Shown piece after piece: positions 1-8,502 of a stretch of DNA of 25,146 nucleotides. Position numbers and translations under genes: made by a program. The notes under the pieces were generated by a model. It did no database searches. It was not told the origin of the DNA and saw only the letters and a program-made list of their open reading frames with translations. Source of the DNA: DAOTWA01 sp034435955 (GTDB lineage Bacteria > Chloroflexota > Anaerolineae > Anaerolineales > Anaerolineaceae); NCBI GenBank assembly GCA_034435955.1, contig DAOTWA010000033.1:1-25146 (forward strand), in the 5' to 3' direction. Numbering within the stretch: position 1 is the first letter of the stretch; each line of letters begins with the position of its first letter.

Positions 1-21
1 GGCCTGCCCGGAATTAATGAG

Positions 22-48
22 CGGGAGGGCGGCTCTGCCGCCCTCCCG
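22..48. terminator. GC-rich hairpin after the ABC permease gene
   Basis: A perfect 11-bp inverted repeat (22-32 CGGGAGGGCGG, 38-48 CCGCCCTCCCG) encloses a 5-base loop about 35 bases past the permease stop codon. It is the natural end of the leftward operon. No run of T follows on either strand, so it may be a Rho-assisted end or an RNA-stabilising stem rather than a classical intrinsic terminator. Confidence 0.45.
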
Positions 49-81
49 GACTGTCTATCGCTGCAATCCTCCGTGAAGATC

Positions 82-1059
82 TCAACTGGTCTGCGATTTG
101 CGCCGTTCGTTGATCACGTCGATGACCACGGCGATGATCAGGATCAGGCCGGTGACCAGGTTCTGCCAGTAGACGTCCACCCCTAACAGGTTAAGGGCGT
201 TGGCCAGCACCCCCATAAATAGAGCTCCCAGGAAGGCGCCCAGCACCGATCCCTCGCCGCCGGTCAGGCTGGCCCCGCCGATGATGGCGGCGGTGATCAC
301 CCGCAGCTCGGTGCCGGTGCCCACGGTAAGCGAAGAGGAACCGAAGCGGGCCGTGATCATTAACCCGGCGATGCCGGCCAGCAGCGCTACGATGCAGTAA
401 TTAACGATCAGCACCAGATCTACGTTGATACCCGAAAGGCGGGCCGCCCGTTGGTTCCCGCCCAGATAGTAGTTCTGGCGCAGAAAGCGGCTGTTGCGCA
501 GCATCAGGTCGCCGATGATGACCAGGGCAATCATGACGTAGATAGGATACTGCACCCCGAACAGCCTTCCCTGCCCGATCACGGTGAAAGAATCGGGCAG
601 ATTGAGCACGGCGCGGCCGTGGGCCAGCACCAGCAGCAGGCCGCGCACGGCCGTCATCATGCCCAGGGTGGTGATGAAGGGATTGATCTTCATTTTTGCG
701 ATCAACAATCCGTTGACCAGGCCCACCCCTAATGACGCCAGCAGACCGATAATAATCGAGATCACAGTAGGCACGCCGGCCACCAGCACCAATCCAGTGA
801 CCACCCCGGCAAAGGCCAGGGTAGAGCCCACTGACAGGTCAAAGCCGCCTGAGATCAGCACGATGGCCATGCCCACGGCGATGGTGCCCTCCACGGAAAG
901 ACCAAGGAGAATGGCCTCGATGTTGGCCTTGGTGAGGAACACGGGGGAGAGGATGGTCATAATGAGGCCGAAGACCACCAGGACGATGACCATGGCGAAT
1001 TCGCGGAAGCCGGCGATCGAGCGCACGGTGGAAAGGATCATGGCCCTGCGATTAATCAT
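82..1059 (-). CDS. Sugar ABC transporter permease (RbsC type)
   Basis: This is the membrane channel subunit of a ribose/galactose-type importer, in the family of RbsC and MglC (BPD_transp_2). The 325-residue protein is almost wholly hydrophobic, with about eight to ten membrane spans, and carries the family-typical Gly/Ala-rich segment GGASLTGGEGSVLGA near residue 265. The start is taken as the ATG at 1059 because AGGTG sits five bases upstream. A GTG two codons earlier leaves no room for a ribosome site. The gene starts nine bases after the ATPase stop and should be translated with it. It is the last gene of the operon. The sugar carried cannot be read from the sequence; the neighbouring catabolic genes suggest a sugar acid or its precursor. 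Confidence 0.93.
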   Translation of the reverse strand: MINRRAMILSTVRSIAGFREFAMVIVLVVFGLIMTILSPVFLTKANIEAILLGLSVEGTIAVGMAIVLISGGFDLSVGSTLAFAGVVTGLVLVAGVPTVISIIIGLLASLGVGLVNGLLIAKMKINPFITTLGMMTAVRGLLLVLAHGRAVLNLPDSFTVIGQGRLFGVQYPIYVMIALVIIGDLMLRNSRFLRQNYYLGGNQRAARLSGINVDLVLIVNYCIVALLAGIAGLMITARFGSSSLTVGTGTELRVITAAIIGGASLTGGEGSVLGAFLGALFMGVLANALNLLGVDVYWQNLVTGLILIIAVVIDVINERRKSQTS

Positions 1060-1068
1060 AAACACACC

Positions 1069-2595
1069 TCATTGATCAACCAGCACGCCGGGCTTGTGAT
1101 TGGCGGTGACCAGGCCAGCGGCGTATGCCAGGATTTTTTCTTCAGAGAACTCATGACGCTGCAGTTCGCCGGTTATCCGTCCCTGATACATGACGATGAT
1201 GCGGTCGCACATGCCGATCAGTTCCGGCAGATCCGACGAGATCATAATGATGCCCGTGCCGGCGGCAGCAAACTCACGCAGGATGCGGTAAATCTCAGCC
1301 CGGGCACCCACATCCACACCGCGGGTCGGTTCATCGAACAGGATGACTTTTGGCTCAATACCCATCCACATGGCGATCATGCACTTTTGCTGGTTTCCGC
1401 CGGACAGATTGAGCACCTTTTTGGTGACAGTAGGAGTAACGATGGAAAATTCCTTCACCTTCTCGGCGGCGAACTGCTCGATTTTTCGGCCGTTCAAGAA
1501 ACCACCCGATGAGGTGAAATGTTTCAAGGAAGGAGCCACCAGATTATCCCGCACGCTCATGTTCAGGAATAATCCCTGACCTTTGCGGTCCTCAGTGAGA
1601 TAAGCGATGCCATGCTGGATGGCGTCGCTCGGGCGGGTGATGTGGATCTCTTTGCCTTCCAGCCAGACGCGGCCGGAGTCCTTGGCATCGATGCCAAAGA
1701 TGGCGCGGGCCACGTCAGAGCGGCGCGCGCCAACCAGTCCTGCCAGACCAAGGATCTCGCCGCGGTGCAGCCCAAAGGATATATTTTCGAATATGCCTTT
1801 GCGGGTAAATCCCTCGATGCGGAAATATTCCTCTCCCCCGATTTCACCCGCTGAGCCGTACAGATTGACGATCTCACGGCCGACCATCATGGCGACCAGG
1901 TCGTTTTCAGTCACTTCGGCCACCGGCCGCGAGCCGATATGCCGGCCATCCCGCATGACCATCACCCGGTCTGCGATCTGGAAGACCTCGGAAAGCTTGT
2001 GGGTGATGTAGATAAAGGACATACCCTGTTTTTGCAGCTTGCGGATGTTCTCGAACAGGTAAGCGATCTCGGCATCGGTGAGCGAGGAAGTGGGTTCGTC
2101 GAGGATCAGCACTTTGGGGTTCGTGGATATTGCCTTGAGGATCTCCAGGATCTGCTGCTGACCCATGGAAAGCTGCTTTACCGGGCGGCGCGGGTCCAGA
2201 TCGAGGTTGAAGCGGCCGAGGAATTCAGCCGTCTTGCGGTGCAGTTCGCCCCATTTGATCGTATTCAGGCGGCCGACCGGCTGCCGGTTGGCGAAGATGT
2301 TCTCGGCGATGGACAGGCTGCCCACCAGTGAAAGTTCCTGGAAGACCATGCTGATGCCGGCGTGCATGGCGTCGATGGGAGAATTGAATACTACCGGGCG
2401 CCCTTCCAGGAAGATCTGGCCACGATCTGGCCGGTGTACGCCGCTCAGGATCTGGGAAAGTGTGCTCTTACCCGCCCCGTTCTCGCCCACCAGGGCCAGA
2501 ATTTCTCCCCGCTGCAGCGAGAAGCTGACGTCATTGACTGCCAGCACTCCAGGGAAGCTTTTCGAAATGGACTCGGTGCGAAGAACTTCTTCCAT
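1069..2595 (-). CDS. Sugar ABC transporter ATP-binding protein (RbsA/MglA type, two ABC domains)
   Basis: This 508-residue protein powers uptake through the permease encoded just downstream. It has two fused ATPase domains. The first has a full Walker A (GENGAGKST, residues 37-45), a signature loop LSMGQQQ and Walker B LILDEPTSSLT. The second has the degenerate Walker A GLVGARRSDV, without the lysine, and a normal LSGGNQQK signature. This asymmetry is usual in the sugar family, where one site is catalytic. The ATG at 2595 is chosen because AAAGG lies five bases upstream and it gives the family's usual length. A longer version starting at 2640 would run through the hairpin that separates it from the binding-protein gene. 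The exact sugar is unknown. Confidence 0.94.
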   Translation of the reverse strand: MEEVLRTESISKSFPGVLAVNDVSFSLQRGEILALVGENGAGKSTLSQILSGVHRPDRGQIFLEGRPVVFNSPIDAMHAGISMVFQELSLVGSLSIAENIFANRQPVGRLNTIKWGELHRKTAEFLGRFNLDLDPRRPVKQLSMGQQQILEILKAISTNPKVLILDEPTSSLTDAEIAYLFENIRKLQKQGMSFIYITHKLSEVFQIADRVMVMRDGRHIGSRPVAEVTENDLVAMMVGREIVNLYGSAGEIGGEEYFRIEGFTRKGIFENISFGLHRGEILGLAGLVGARRSDVARAIFGIDAKDSGRVWLEGKEIHITRPSDAIQHGIAYLTEDRKGQGLFLNMSVRDNLVAPSLKHFTSSGGFLNGRKIEQFAAEKVKEFSIVTPTVTKKVLNLSGGNQQKCMIAMWMGIEPKVILFDEPTRGVDVGARAEIYRILREFAAAGTGIIMISSDLPELIGMCDRIIVMYQGRITGELQRHEFSEEKILAYAAGLVTANHKPGVLVDQ

Positions 2596-2609
2596 ACCTG
2601 CCTTTAGGG

Positions 2610-2646
2610 GGAGGGATGCAGGGGACGCCAGGCCATGCATCCCTCC
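2610..2646 (-). other. Intergenic hairpin between binding-protein and ATPase genes
   Basis: A perfect 11-bp inverted repeat (2610-2620 GGAGGGATGCA and 2636-2646 TGCATCCCTCC) encloses a 15-base loop and lies between the lipoprotein stop and the ATPase ribosome site. Stems at this place commonly protect the upstream message or partly stop transcription, so that more binding protein than ATPase is made. There is no T-run, so full termination is unlikely. Confidence 0.6.
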
Positions 2647-2672
2647 AGGTTGTTTTGTGGTTAATTCTACTG

Positions 2673-3701
2673 CTACTGCTGGGAATACAGTTTGTTGGCG
2701 TCCAGGAAGTATTGCAGGTTGTTCTTGTCGACCCAGTTCACCGACATATAGATGGTGGATGGGCCGGTATGAACACCAGCTTTCACGTTGTCACTGGTGA
2801 GCGGAGCTTGATGATGGTTGTAGTTGTACAGGGTTTGCAGGGCCCAGAAGGCCATGGCGGCATCATCCTGAGCGACCGTACCGGTGATCACGCCTTTTTG
2901 GATCAGGTCCAACACGTCGGAGTTGCGGTCCATCGAGACGATCTTCACCTGGCCGGCCTTGCCCGCTTCCTGTACGGCGGTCGCGGAGCCGATGCCGCCG
3001 GTCGAGTCGGTGCAGACGAATGCTGCCAGGTCAGGATTGCGCTGCAGGATGTCCTTGGCCACATTCACCGCGGTGACGGTGTCGGCTTTGGTGTCGCCCA
3101 CCTGAACGATCTGGATGTCAGGGTAATTTTTGAAAGCATCGCGATAACCAGCCTCACGGTCGTCGAACATCTGCACACCCGGGATGCTCAGCACAGCCAC
3201 CTTGCCTTTTCCACCCAAGGCCTTGGCGATTTGCTCGCCGCCGACGTAGCCCAGATCATGCTGAGGAGATCCGACATAGGCAATGCGTTTAGAATCGGGC
3301 AGGTCTCCCAGGATGGTCACCACCGGGATACCGGCATCTGCAGCCTTATCGATCTCGGGTTTGAGCACCGGTTCGACGCCAAACACGGTAATGCCGGCGG
3401 GCTTTTCGGCGATGGCCTGGTCGAAGGCGGCCACCATGGCGTTCATATCGTATTCGGCCGGACCGACATATTTGGTCTTGACGCCCAGCGCTTCGCCGCC
3501 CCATTTCCAACCGTACTTATGGGCGTTGAAGAATTCCAGGTTGCCCATGCTGGACACGTAGATATACGTCTCGTTTGAGGTGGATGACGCTGGCGCAGCC
3601 GCCTGGGTATTCTGCGGGGCGGGAGTGGCGGCGGGAGCGCAGGCGGCCAGCAGTGCGATGAGAACGAGCGGAACGAGGATGTTCAGGAAACGACTTTTCA
3701 T
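2673..3701 (-). CDS. Sugar ABC transporter substrate-binding lipoprotein
   Basis: This is the extracytoplasmic sugar receptor of the importer, of the RbsB-like Peripla_BP_4 fold, with 342 residues. The N-terminus is a lipoprotein signal: a basic start, a hydrophobic stretch and the lipobox LLAAC, so the mature protein begins at Cys21. A Ala/Pro/Thr-rich linker to about residue 43 follows, then the two-lobed binding domain (for example VFGVEPVLKPEID and AFVCTDSTGGIGSA). The start has a strong AAAGGAGA site just upstream. The gene lies 55 bases after the kinase gene and heads the transporter part of the operon. A lipid-anchored binding protein fits a cell with a single membrane. The ligand is not identifiable from sequence alone. 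Confidence 0.93.
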   Translation of the reverse strand: MKSRFLNILVPLVLIALLAACAPAATPAPQNTQAAAPASSTSNETYIYVSSMGNLEFFNAHKYGWKWGGEALGVKTKYVGPAEYDMNAMVAAFDQAIAEKPAGITVFGVEPVLKPEIDKAADAGIPVVTILGDLPDSKRIAYVGSPQHDLGYVGGEQIAKALGGKGKVAVLSIPGVQMFDDREAGYRDAFKNYPDIQIVQVGDTKADTVTAVNVAKDILQRNPDLAAFVCTDSTGGIGSATAVQEAGKAGQVKIVSMDRNSDVLDLIQKGVITGTVAQDDAAMAFWALQTLYNYNHHQAPLTSDNVKAGVHTGPSTIYMSVNWVDKNNLQYFLDANKLYSQQ

Positions 3702-3756
3702 CTTACTCTCCTTTCGATTGCGTATAGGTTATTAGATGGATTGGTGAACGGATGGT

Positions 3757-4914
3757 TTAGCGGGATACTCTTTTTCCACCACCCATAACATCCTCCTTGA
3801 TCAGGTCTCGGACTTCCGCCTTCGTAATGACGGGCAGATCGAACATGAGGGTCTGCTTCAACCGGGTGGCGGCGTCGCCCACCAGGATGCCCTTTTCGAC
3901 GCCTTCCGGGCCGAAGCCGGCTGTCAGCAGGCCGTAATAGAAACCGCCGTTCCAGGTATCTCCGCCGCCCAGGCGATCCAGCAGCGTGATCGGCTTGATG
4001 GCTGGCGAGCGGTAAAAACGGCCCTGCTCATCCATCGCGGCCGATTCCCAACGGTGATACTCGAAGCTGTCGGGATAGCGGATGGTAACGGCCACCAGCC
4101 TTACTTTGAACATTTCCCCAACCTGCGAAGCGAAGGATTTCAGGTCCTGGTCGCTGAGCTCGCCGATGTCTCCGTTGCTGATCTGTTCGGGGGTATAGCG
4201 GCCGCAGCCGAGGCCGTACACGCCAGCCATATCTTCGATGGTGGTGATAAGCACATCCACATGATCTTTCACCAGCGGCGTCATGACCGATTTGCACAGC
4301 TCGGCAGGCCAGAGGGTGCTACGGAAATTGAAATCCAGCCCAACCCGGCAGTCCGCCGGTTTCAAGTCCAAGGCTTCATGGAACGCTTCGAGCAGGTAAT
4401 TGCGATCGTATTTGCTGTGGTGAGCCAGGCCAAAGGTGATGCCCGAGGAGTGGAAAAGGCGACAATTCTTCAGCGCCGCGCCCCAATCGACCATCCCTGG
4501 AGCAAGCTTGCTGGCCGCTGAGTACATGCGCTGGTACCAGACGACGCTTTTTCTGGGTGTGCGGCCCAGCTCATAAAGGAAACGCCCGATCGGCTCTGTG
4601 CGGGGCGCCCAGGCTATAAAATCAGTGTTGACGCCATGACTGCGGGCGGTGTCGCGCAGGAGCCAACCGTAGGGGTTATCCGGAACACGGGTGACGTAGG
4701 CGGCGGGGATGCCGAAACGGGCCAGCAGAACGGCCAGGGTATACTCGCTGCCTGCCATCGAAATGTACACCGTGCCGGTTCGCTCCAGGCGCTGCATATC
4801 GGCCGGGGTATCCCGCACCAGCGTCTCACCGAGAGCGACGAAGGCTGGCCCTTTACCGACGAAGACGCTCAGGTCATCCTTGGTGATATCAAGATCGAAT
4901 TCGTTCTTCCCCAT
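3757..4914 (-). CDS. kdgK: PfkB-family sugar kinase, probably 2-keto-3-deoxygluconate kinase
   Basis: This is a ribokinase/PfkB-fold kinase of 385 residues. The C-terminal signature GGGDTWNGGF carries the anion hole and the catalytic base Asp319, and the N-terminal half has the glycine-containing sugar-binding part (MAGSEYTLAVLLARFGIP). The KDG kinase assignment is an inference. It rests on the KDPG aldolase and an IclR regulator in the same operon, which together form the end of the Entner-Doudoroff-like branch. Other PfkB kinases such as fructokinase cannot be excluded. The protein is longer than typical KdgK (about 310-340), with extra residues at both ends. The start is the ATG at 4914, behind a G-rich ribosome site; a TTG one codon earlier is too close to it. 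The gap after the dehydrogenase gene is 21 bases. Confidence 0.8.
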   Translation of the reverse strand: MGKNEFDLDITKDDLSVFVGKGPAFVALGETLVRDTPADMQRLERTGTVYISMAGSEYTLAVLLARFGIPAAYVTRVPDNPYGWLLRDTARSHGVNTDFIAWAPRTEPIGRFLYELGRTPRKSVVWYQRMYSAASKLAPGMVDWGAALKNCRLFHSSGITFGLAHHSKYDRNYLLEAFHEALDLKPADCRVGLDFNFRSTLWPAELCKSVMTPLVKDHVDVLITTIEDMAGVYGLGCGRYTPEQISNGDIGELSDQDLKSFASQVGEMFKVRLVAVTIRYPDSFEYHRWESAAMDEQGRFYRSPAIKPITLLDRLGGGDTWNGGFYYGLLTAGFGPEGVEKGILVGDAATRLKQTLMFDLPVITKAEVRDLIKEDVMGGGKRVSR

Positions 4915-4935
4915 CAATGCCCCCCAATACCCGGT

Positions 4936-5706
4936 TTACCAGCTCTCCAGTTGGGCGGTCAGGCCGCCATCCACGAAAAGCTGCGTCCCTGTGATGAAGT
5001 CGGCTTCGTCGCTGGCAAGGAAGGCGGCCGCATAGCCGATGTCCTCTGGGCGGCCAATGCGCTTCATGACCTGACGCTGTTCAACCGCACGCTGCTGTGC
5101 GGCCGGATCCGGGTAACTGTTGAAGATGCTTTGAATCAGAGGCGTCAATACCCATCCAGGTGCGATGGCGTTGACGCGAATGGTGGGGCCGTAATCGATG
5201 GCCATGCTGCGCGTCAGGGCAGTGATGCCCCCTTTCGACGCCGCGTATGGAGCGGCGCCGTTCACCGTTTGGAAGGAATGGACCGACGACATGTTGATGA
5301 TATTGCCCTTGCCCTGCCTCTGCATGTGCGGGATGACATATTTCGAGCATAGATAGACGCCCTTCAAGTTAACGTTCAAGGCGCGGTCCCAGTCGGCGGT
5401 GGATGCCTCTGTGAGCGTCTTGTAGACGCCCACGCCGGCGTTATTCACCAGCACATCGATGTGGCCAAAAGTCTGGATGGTCTGGTCGACCATCGCCTTG
5501 ACCTGCTCCTCGTTAGAGACATCACAGTGGATGAAGATGGCTTCGCCGCCCCCCTGGCGCAGTTCAGCAGCCGTCTTCTGGCCATTCTCGTCATCCCAGT
5601 CCACCACGACGACTTTTGCGCCCTCCTGGCTGAAGATCTTGGCGCAGCCCCAGCCGATACCCTTGGCTGCACCGGTGACGATGACAACTTTGTCTTTGAA
5701 TCGCAT
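4936..5706 (-). CDS. Short-chain dehydrogenase/reductase (SDR), sugar oxidoreductase
   Basis: This is a classical 256-residue SDR. It shows the nucleotide-binding TGAAKGIG (11-18), an acidic residue at the end of the second strand (VVVVDWDD, Asp36) that favours NAD over NADP, the NNAG motif (88-91), serine at 140-141, and the catalytic Tyr154 and Lys158 in PYAASK. The C-terminal GTQLFVDGG is also typical. The ATG at 5706 has GGAGG six bases upstream, so the eleven extra N-terminal residues of the longer frame are not used. In an operon with KDG kinase and KDPG aldolase, a KduD-like 2-keto-3-deoxygluconate 5-dehydrogenase or an aldose/uronate dehydrogenase is plausible. The substrate is an inference from context only. 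Confidence 0.88.
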   Translation of the reverse strand: MRFKDKVVIVTGAAKGIGWGCAKIFSQEGAKVVVVDWDDENGQKTAAELRQGGGEAIFIHCDVSNEEQVKAMVDQTIQTFGHIDVLVNNAGVGVYKTLTEASTADWDRALNVNLKGVYLCSKYVIPHMQRQGKGNIINMSSVHSFQTVNGAAPYAASKGGITALTRSMAIDYGPTIRVNAIAPGWVLTPLIQSIFNSYPDPAAQQRAVEQRQVMKRIGRPEDIGYAAAFLASDEADFITGTQLFVDGGLTAQLESW

Positions 5707-5751
5707 ATCCGACCTCCCTTCTTTTGAACGTATATGCAAGCAAAGGTTCGA

Positions 5752-6930
5752 TCACCAGGGTTTGCGCGGTGTAGAGAGGAAAATTGGTCCGGAGGCGCCA
5801 ACTGCTACGTTGTCCTCGATGCGCAGGCCGCCGAAGCCGGGGATGTATACGCCCGGTTCAACGCTGGCGACCATGCCCTCCTCGAGTGTGCCGACCGAGC
5901 CAGGCGCAAGGAAAGGAATAAACTCGTGGTAGCGGTGGCCGACTCCGTGGCCGGTGATGTGGACGAAGTACTCATCCAGTCCAGCCTCTTTCAGCACCCG
6001 GCGGGCAGCTTGATCGGGCGCGTCGTACGGCCTGCCCGGGATGAACTCTCTGGCTGCCGCCTGTTGGGCCTCCAGCAGGTGGTTATATACCTCGCGCTGG
6101 CGTGCGTTGGGCTCTCCCACCACGCCCATGTAAGTCAGATCGGAAAAATAACCGTCCACCATGGTGGCCAGTTCGATCATGACCAGATCGCCTGGCTGCA
6201 GGCGATAGGTGCTGGATGGCACCAGCAGGGTGCCTTTGGTGCTGCCAATCGGGCCGGCACCCACTTCGGCTTCTGCGCGCACTAACCGCGCGCCTTTGTA
6301 CCCCGGCCCGTCCGCGCGGATTTTATATTCGGCGATGGCGCCAACCTGAGCTTCGGTCAGTCCGGGCGCGAGTCGGTCAAGCGCCTCGCGCAGGCCCATT
6401 TCGGCGATCTCATTGGCGACGCGCAGCTTTTCGAGTTCGTAGGGGGTCTTGATGGCGCGCACGCCCTGGAGAAAATCGGTCGCATCGACCAGGGTGGCCT
6501 TCGAGAAGACGCTGGCGAGCAGATTCCGCCACGGGCCTGAAGGGACGACCGGCTCGGCCATCCGATAGGTTGGCGCAACGATCTCGAAGCTGCCCTCGTA
6601 GCCGACCCGCTTGCCATGCAAGTCGAACCGTTCGACAGCCTGACTGAGAAGCCGGTTGTAATTCTCGTAAAGGTCGCCATCTTTGAGCAGACCCCAACCG
6701 AACAGGCTTACATCTGCCCATTCTGGCCGGGTATATTCTTCTTCCACCTCGGGGACGTAAAGGGCCGGGCGGCCTTCGGCAGGCATGACCACCACCGAGA
6801 AACCGTGATGCGGCCAGTACTCGGTCAGGTAGACCACGTTTTCCGGCAGGCGGCATACCAGGGCGTCGAAGCCCTCATCCTTCATCCGCTTCTGTACACG
6901 CTCGATACGGACACGATCCATCTCTGCCAT
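5752..6930 (-). CDS. M24-family peptidase-fold protein (Xaa-Pro aminopeptidase / creatinase-like)
   Basis: This 392-residue protein has an N-terminal creatinase domain (about 1-155) and a C-terminal pita-bread domain. By eye the five metal ligands would be Glu253, Asp264, His328, Glu358 and Glu372 (motifs MIELATMVDGYFSDLT, GHGVGH, VEPG, RIED). In most M24 enzymes the first ligand is Asp within DxG; here it is Glu in ELA. Aminopeptidase activity is therefore not certain, and hydrolysis of another amide or C-N bond is possible. The start at 6930 follows GGAG by seven bases, which excludes the longer frame. The gene lies between an RraA-like gene and a dehydrogenase in a sugar operon, an odd place for a peptidase. 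Confidence 0.85.
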   Translation of the reverse strand: MAEMDRVRIERVQKRMKDEGFDALVCRLPENVVYLTEYWPHHGFSVVVMPAEGRPALYVPEVEEEYTRPEWADVSLFGWGLLKDGDLYENYNRLLSQAVERFDLHGKRVGYEGSFEIVAPTYRMAEPVVPSGPWRNLLASVFSKATLVDATDFLQGVRAIKTPYELEKLRVANEIAEMGLREALDRLAPGLTEAQVGAIAEYKIRADGPGYKGARLVRAEAEVGAGPIGSTKGTLLVPSSTYRLQPGDLVMIELATMVDGYFSDLTYMGVVGEPNARQREVYNHLLEAQQAAAREFIPGRPYDAPDQAARRVLKEAGLDEYFVHITGHGVGHRYHEFIPFLAPGSVGTLEEGMVASVEPGVYIPGFGGLRIEDNVAVGASGPIFLSTPRKPW

Positions 6931-6959
6931 ATCCTTTCTCCTTTCCGAAGCAAAGGTGA

Positions 6960-7640
6960 TCACAATCGGCCGAACTCGGCCAGCAGCTCTTCAACCGTTT
7001 TGCCTTCGCGGATCTTGGCGCGGGTCTTTTCCTCTTTTTCCGCCTGTTCACGCGCCTTCTCGAGCACCTGGGCGGCATTCTCCAGGGGTATCACGACCAC
7101 CCCAATCTCATCGCCCAATACCAGGTCGCCGGGGCGTACCAGGACACCTGCGCACTGGATCGGCACGTTGATCTCAATTGGCTCCATGCGCCCAGAATAA
7201 GGGGTGTGGGTGGAGCGCGGGACGATGGCTTTGGCAAAGATGAAGAAACCCAGATCGCGCGTTTCGTCGGTATCGCGCATGGCACCGTCGATGACTGCGC
7301 CGGCCACGCCTTTGATCTTGCACAGGCCGGACATCAGGCCGCCCCAAACAGAGGTCTCGGTCTCCCCGGCGGCATCCACGACGATGACGTCCCCCGCCTG
7401 AGCGACGGATAACGCGTCCAGGCAGTCAACCTGATTTCCAGGCTCAAGCCTGACGGTCAGGGCGGGGCCAACAAAGCGGGTCTCTTTGGTCAACGGGCGC
7501 AGGTAGCTGCGCATCACACCGGCGCGCTCCTGAGCGTCAGCCACAACGCAGGAAGGACTGTAGACCTTGAGCAGATCCTTATATCCCTCCAGGATTTGGG
7601 CATCTAATGCGGTAGTCCGTCGATTGATGATCTTGCGCAT
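6960..7640 (-). CDS. RraA-like / HMG-aldolase-family protein
   Basis: This 226-residue protein belongs to the family that joins 4-hydroxy-4-methyl-2-oxoglutarate (HMG) aldolases and the RNase E inhibitor RraA. The core motif is GVAGAVIDGAMRD, giving Arg122 and Asp123. The residue 21 positions before Arg122 is Gly101. HMG aldolases usually have Asp there (D-x20-R-D), while RraA proteins have Gly (G-x20-R-D-x2-E); here R-D-T-D-E follows. Function is therefore open: an aldolase or decarboxylase for a sugar-derived keto acid fits the operon, but the aldolase Asp is missing. A Lys/Glu-rich C-terminal helix (about 190-220) may form a coiled coil. The ribosome site AGGTG precedes the ATG. The gene starts four bases after the IclR stop. 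Confidence 0.85.
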   Translation of the reverse strand: MRKIINRRTTALDAQILEGYKDLLKVYSPSCVVADAQERAGVMRSYLRPLTKETRFVGPALTVRLEPGNQVDCLDALSVAQAGDVIVVDAAGETETSVWGGLMSGLCKIKGVAGAVIDGAMRDTDETRDLGFFIFAKAIVPRSTHTPYSGRMEPIEINVPIQCAGVLVRPGDLVLGDEIGVVVIPLENAAQVLEKAREQAEKEEKTRAKIREGKTVEELLAEFGRL

Positions 7641-7644
7641 CCTT

Positions 7645-8502
7645 TCACCTCTCGGAAGGATTGTGATTGCTGCCGACGCTGGCGGTCACGCCGGTTGCGC
7701 TCCTAGGATGGAAACCCAGCTTTTCAGAGATCGTCTGAGCAGTCCGGCAGGTCTTGGCGATCAATTCATGATTGGTTTCCAGGGGCTCCATGCGCCCGGC
7801 CGGGCCGGATATGCTCAACGCCGCCACGATTTCACCGCTCATGTTGAAGATCGGCGCGGCCACACAGCGCACTTCCGCTTCGTGCTCACCTCGATCCAGG
7901 GCATAGCCGCGCTGCCGCACTGCCTCTAATTCTCTGGTAAGCTCCTCGACAGTGGTGAGCGTTGCGTCAGTGAAACGGCGCATCGGATTTTGGGTGAAGA
8001 ATTCGGCCACTGTGGCCGGATTCTGATAGGCCAGCAGCACCTTGCCAACTCCGGTGCAGTAAGCGGGCGCACGGCCTCCAATGCGGGAGCCCATCAACCC
8101 GATGGCGTGCAATCCGGGCAGCTTTTCAAGGTACACAATTTCCATCTGATCCAATAGGGCCAAATGCACGGTCTCCTTGACGTCATCCCGAAGCGCTTCC
8201 AGGTCAGCCAGCGCGGTACGGCGCAGGTCGTTGCTGTCGTAAAAGGCGCGCGAGAGCTCAAGGCTGGCCAGGCCAAGGCTGTACTGACCGGTGTGCTCAT
8301 CGCGCTGTACATAACGGTAGTAAAGTAAGGTGGCCAAGAGGCGGAATGTGGTGCTGGGGCTCAAGTCGATATCGGCGCTAAGTTCAGCCAGGGTGCGCGG
8401 CTTTCCATCTGCCAGGATAGAAAGCACCCGGATCGCACGGTCAAGCACACGGATGTTGTACCGCGTCCGGCCGCTCGTACCAGCATCAGTGGGTGTGTTC
8501 AT
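7645..8502 (-). CDS. IclR-family transcriptional regulator
   Basis: This 285-residue regulator has an N-terminal winged helix-turn-helix (about residues 18-80, with AELSADIDLSPSTTFRLLATL as the recognition part) and a C-terminal IclR effector domain (about 95-265, with GRAPAYCTGVGKVLLAY). IclR proteins include KdgR-type regulators of keto-deoxy-sugar catabolism, and the genes around it code for that pathway, so it probably controls its own operon. The effector may be KDG or another pathway acid; that is inference. The start ATG overlaps the stop of the upstream gene (ATGA at 8499-8502), which implies translational coupling. Two dyads in the operon leader, at 9552-9582 and 9657-9673, are candidate operators. 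Confidence 0.93.
   Translation of the reverse strand: MNTPTDAGTSGRTRYNIRVLDRAIRVLSILADGKPRTLAELSADIDLSPSTTFRLLATLLYYRYVQRDEHTGQYSLGLASLELSRAFYDSNDLRRTALADLEALRDDVKETVHLALLDQMEIVYLEKLPGLHAIGLMGSRIGGRAPAYCTGVGKVLLAYQNPATVAEFFTQNPMRRFTDATLTTVEELTRELEAVRQRGYALDRGEHEAEVRCVAAPIFNMSGEIVAALSISGPAGRMEPLETNHELIAKTCRTAQTISEKLGFHPRSATGVTASVGSNHNPSER

Noticed and set aside
2616..3578. 320-codon plus-strand frame opposite the binding-protein gene
   Set aside because: Composition is rich in His and Val as in shadows of G+C-rich genes, and the other strand holds a clear lipoprotein with signal and ribosome site.
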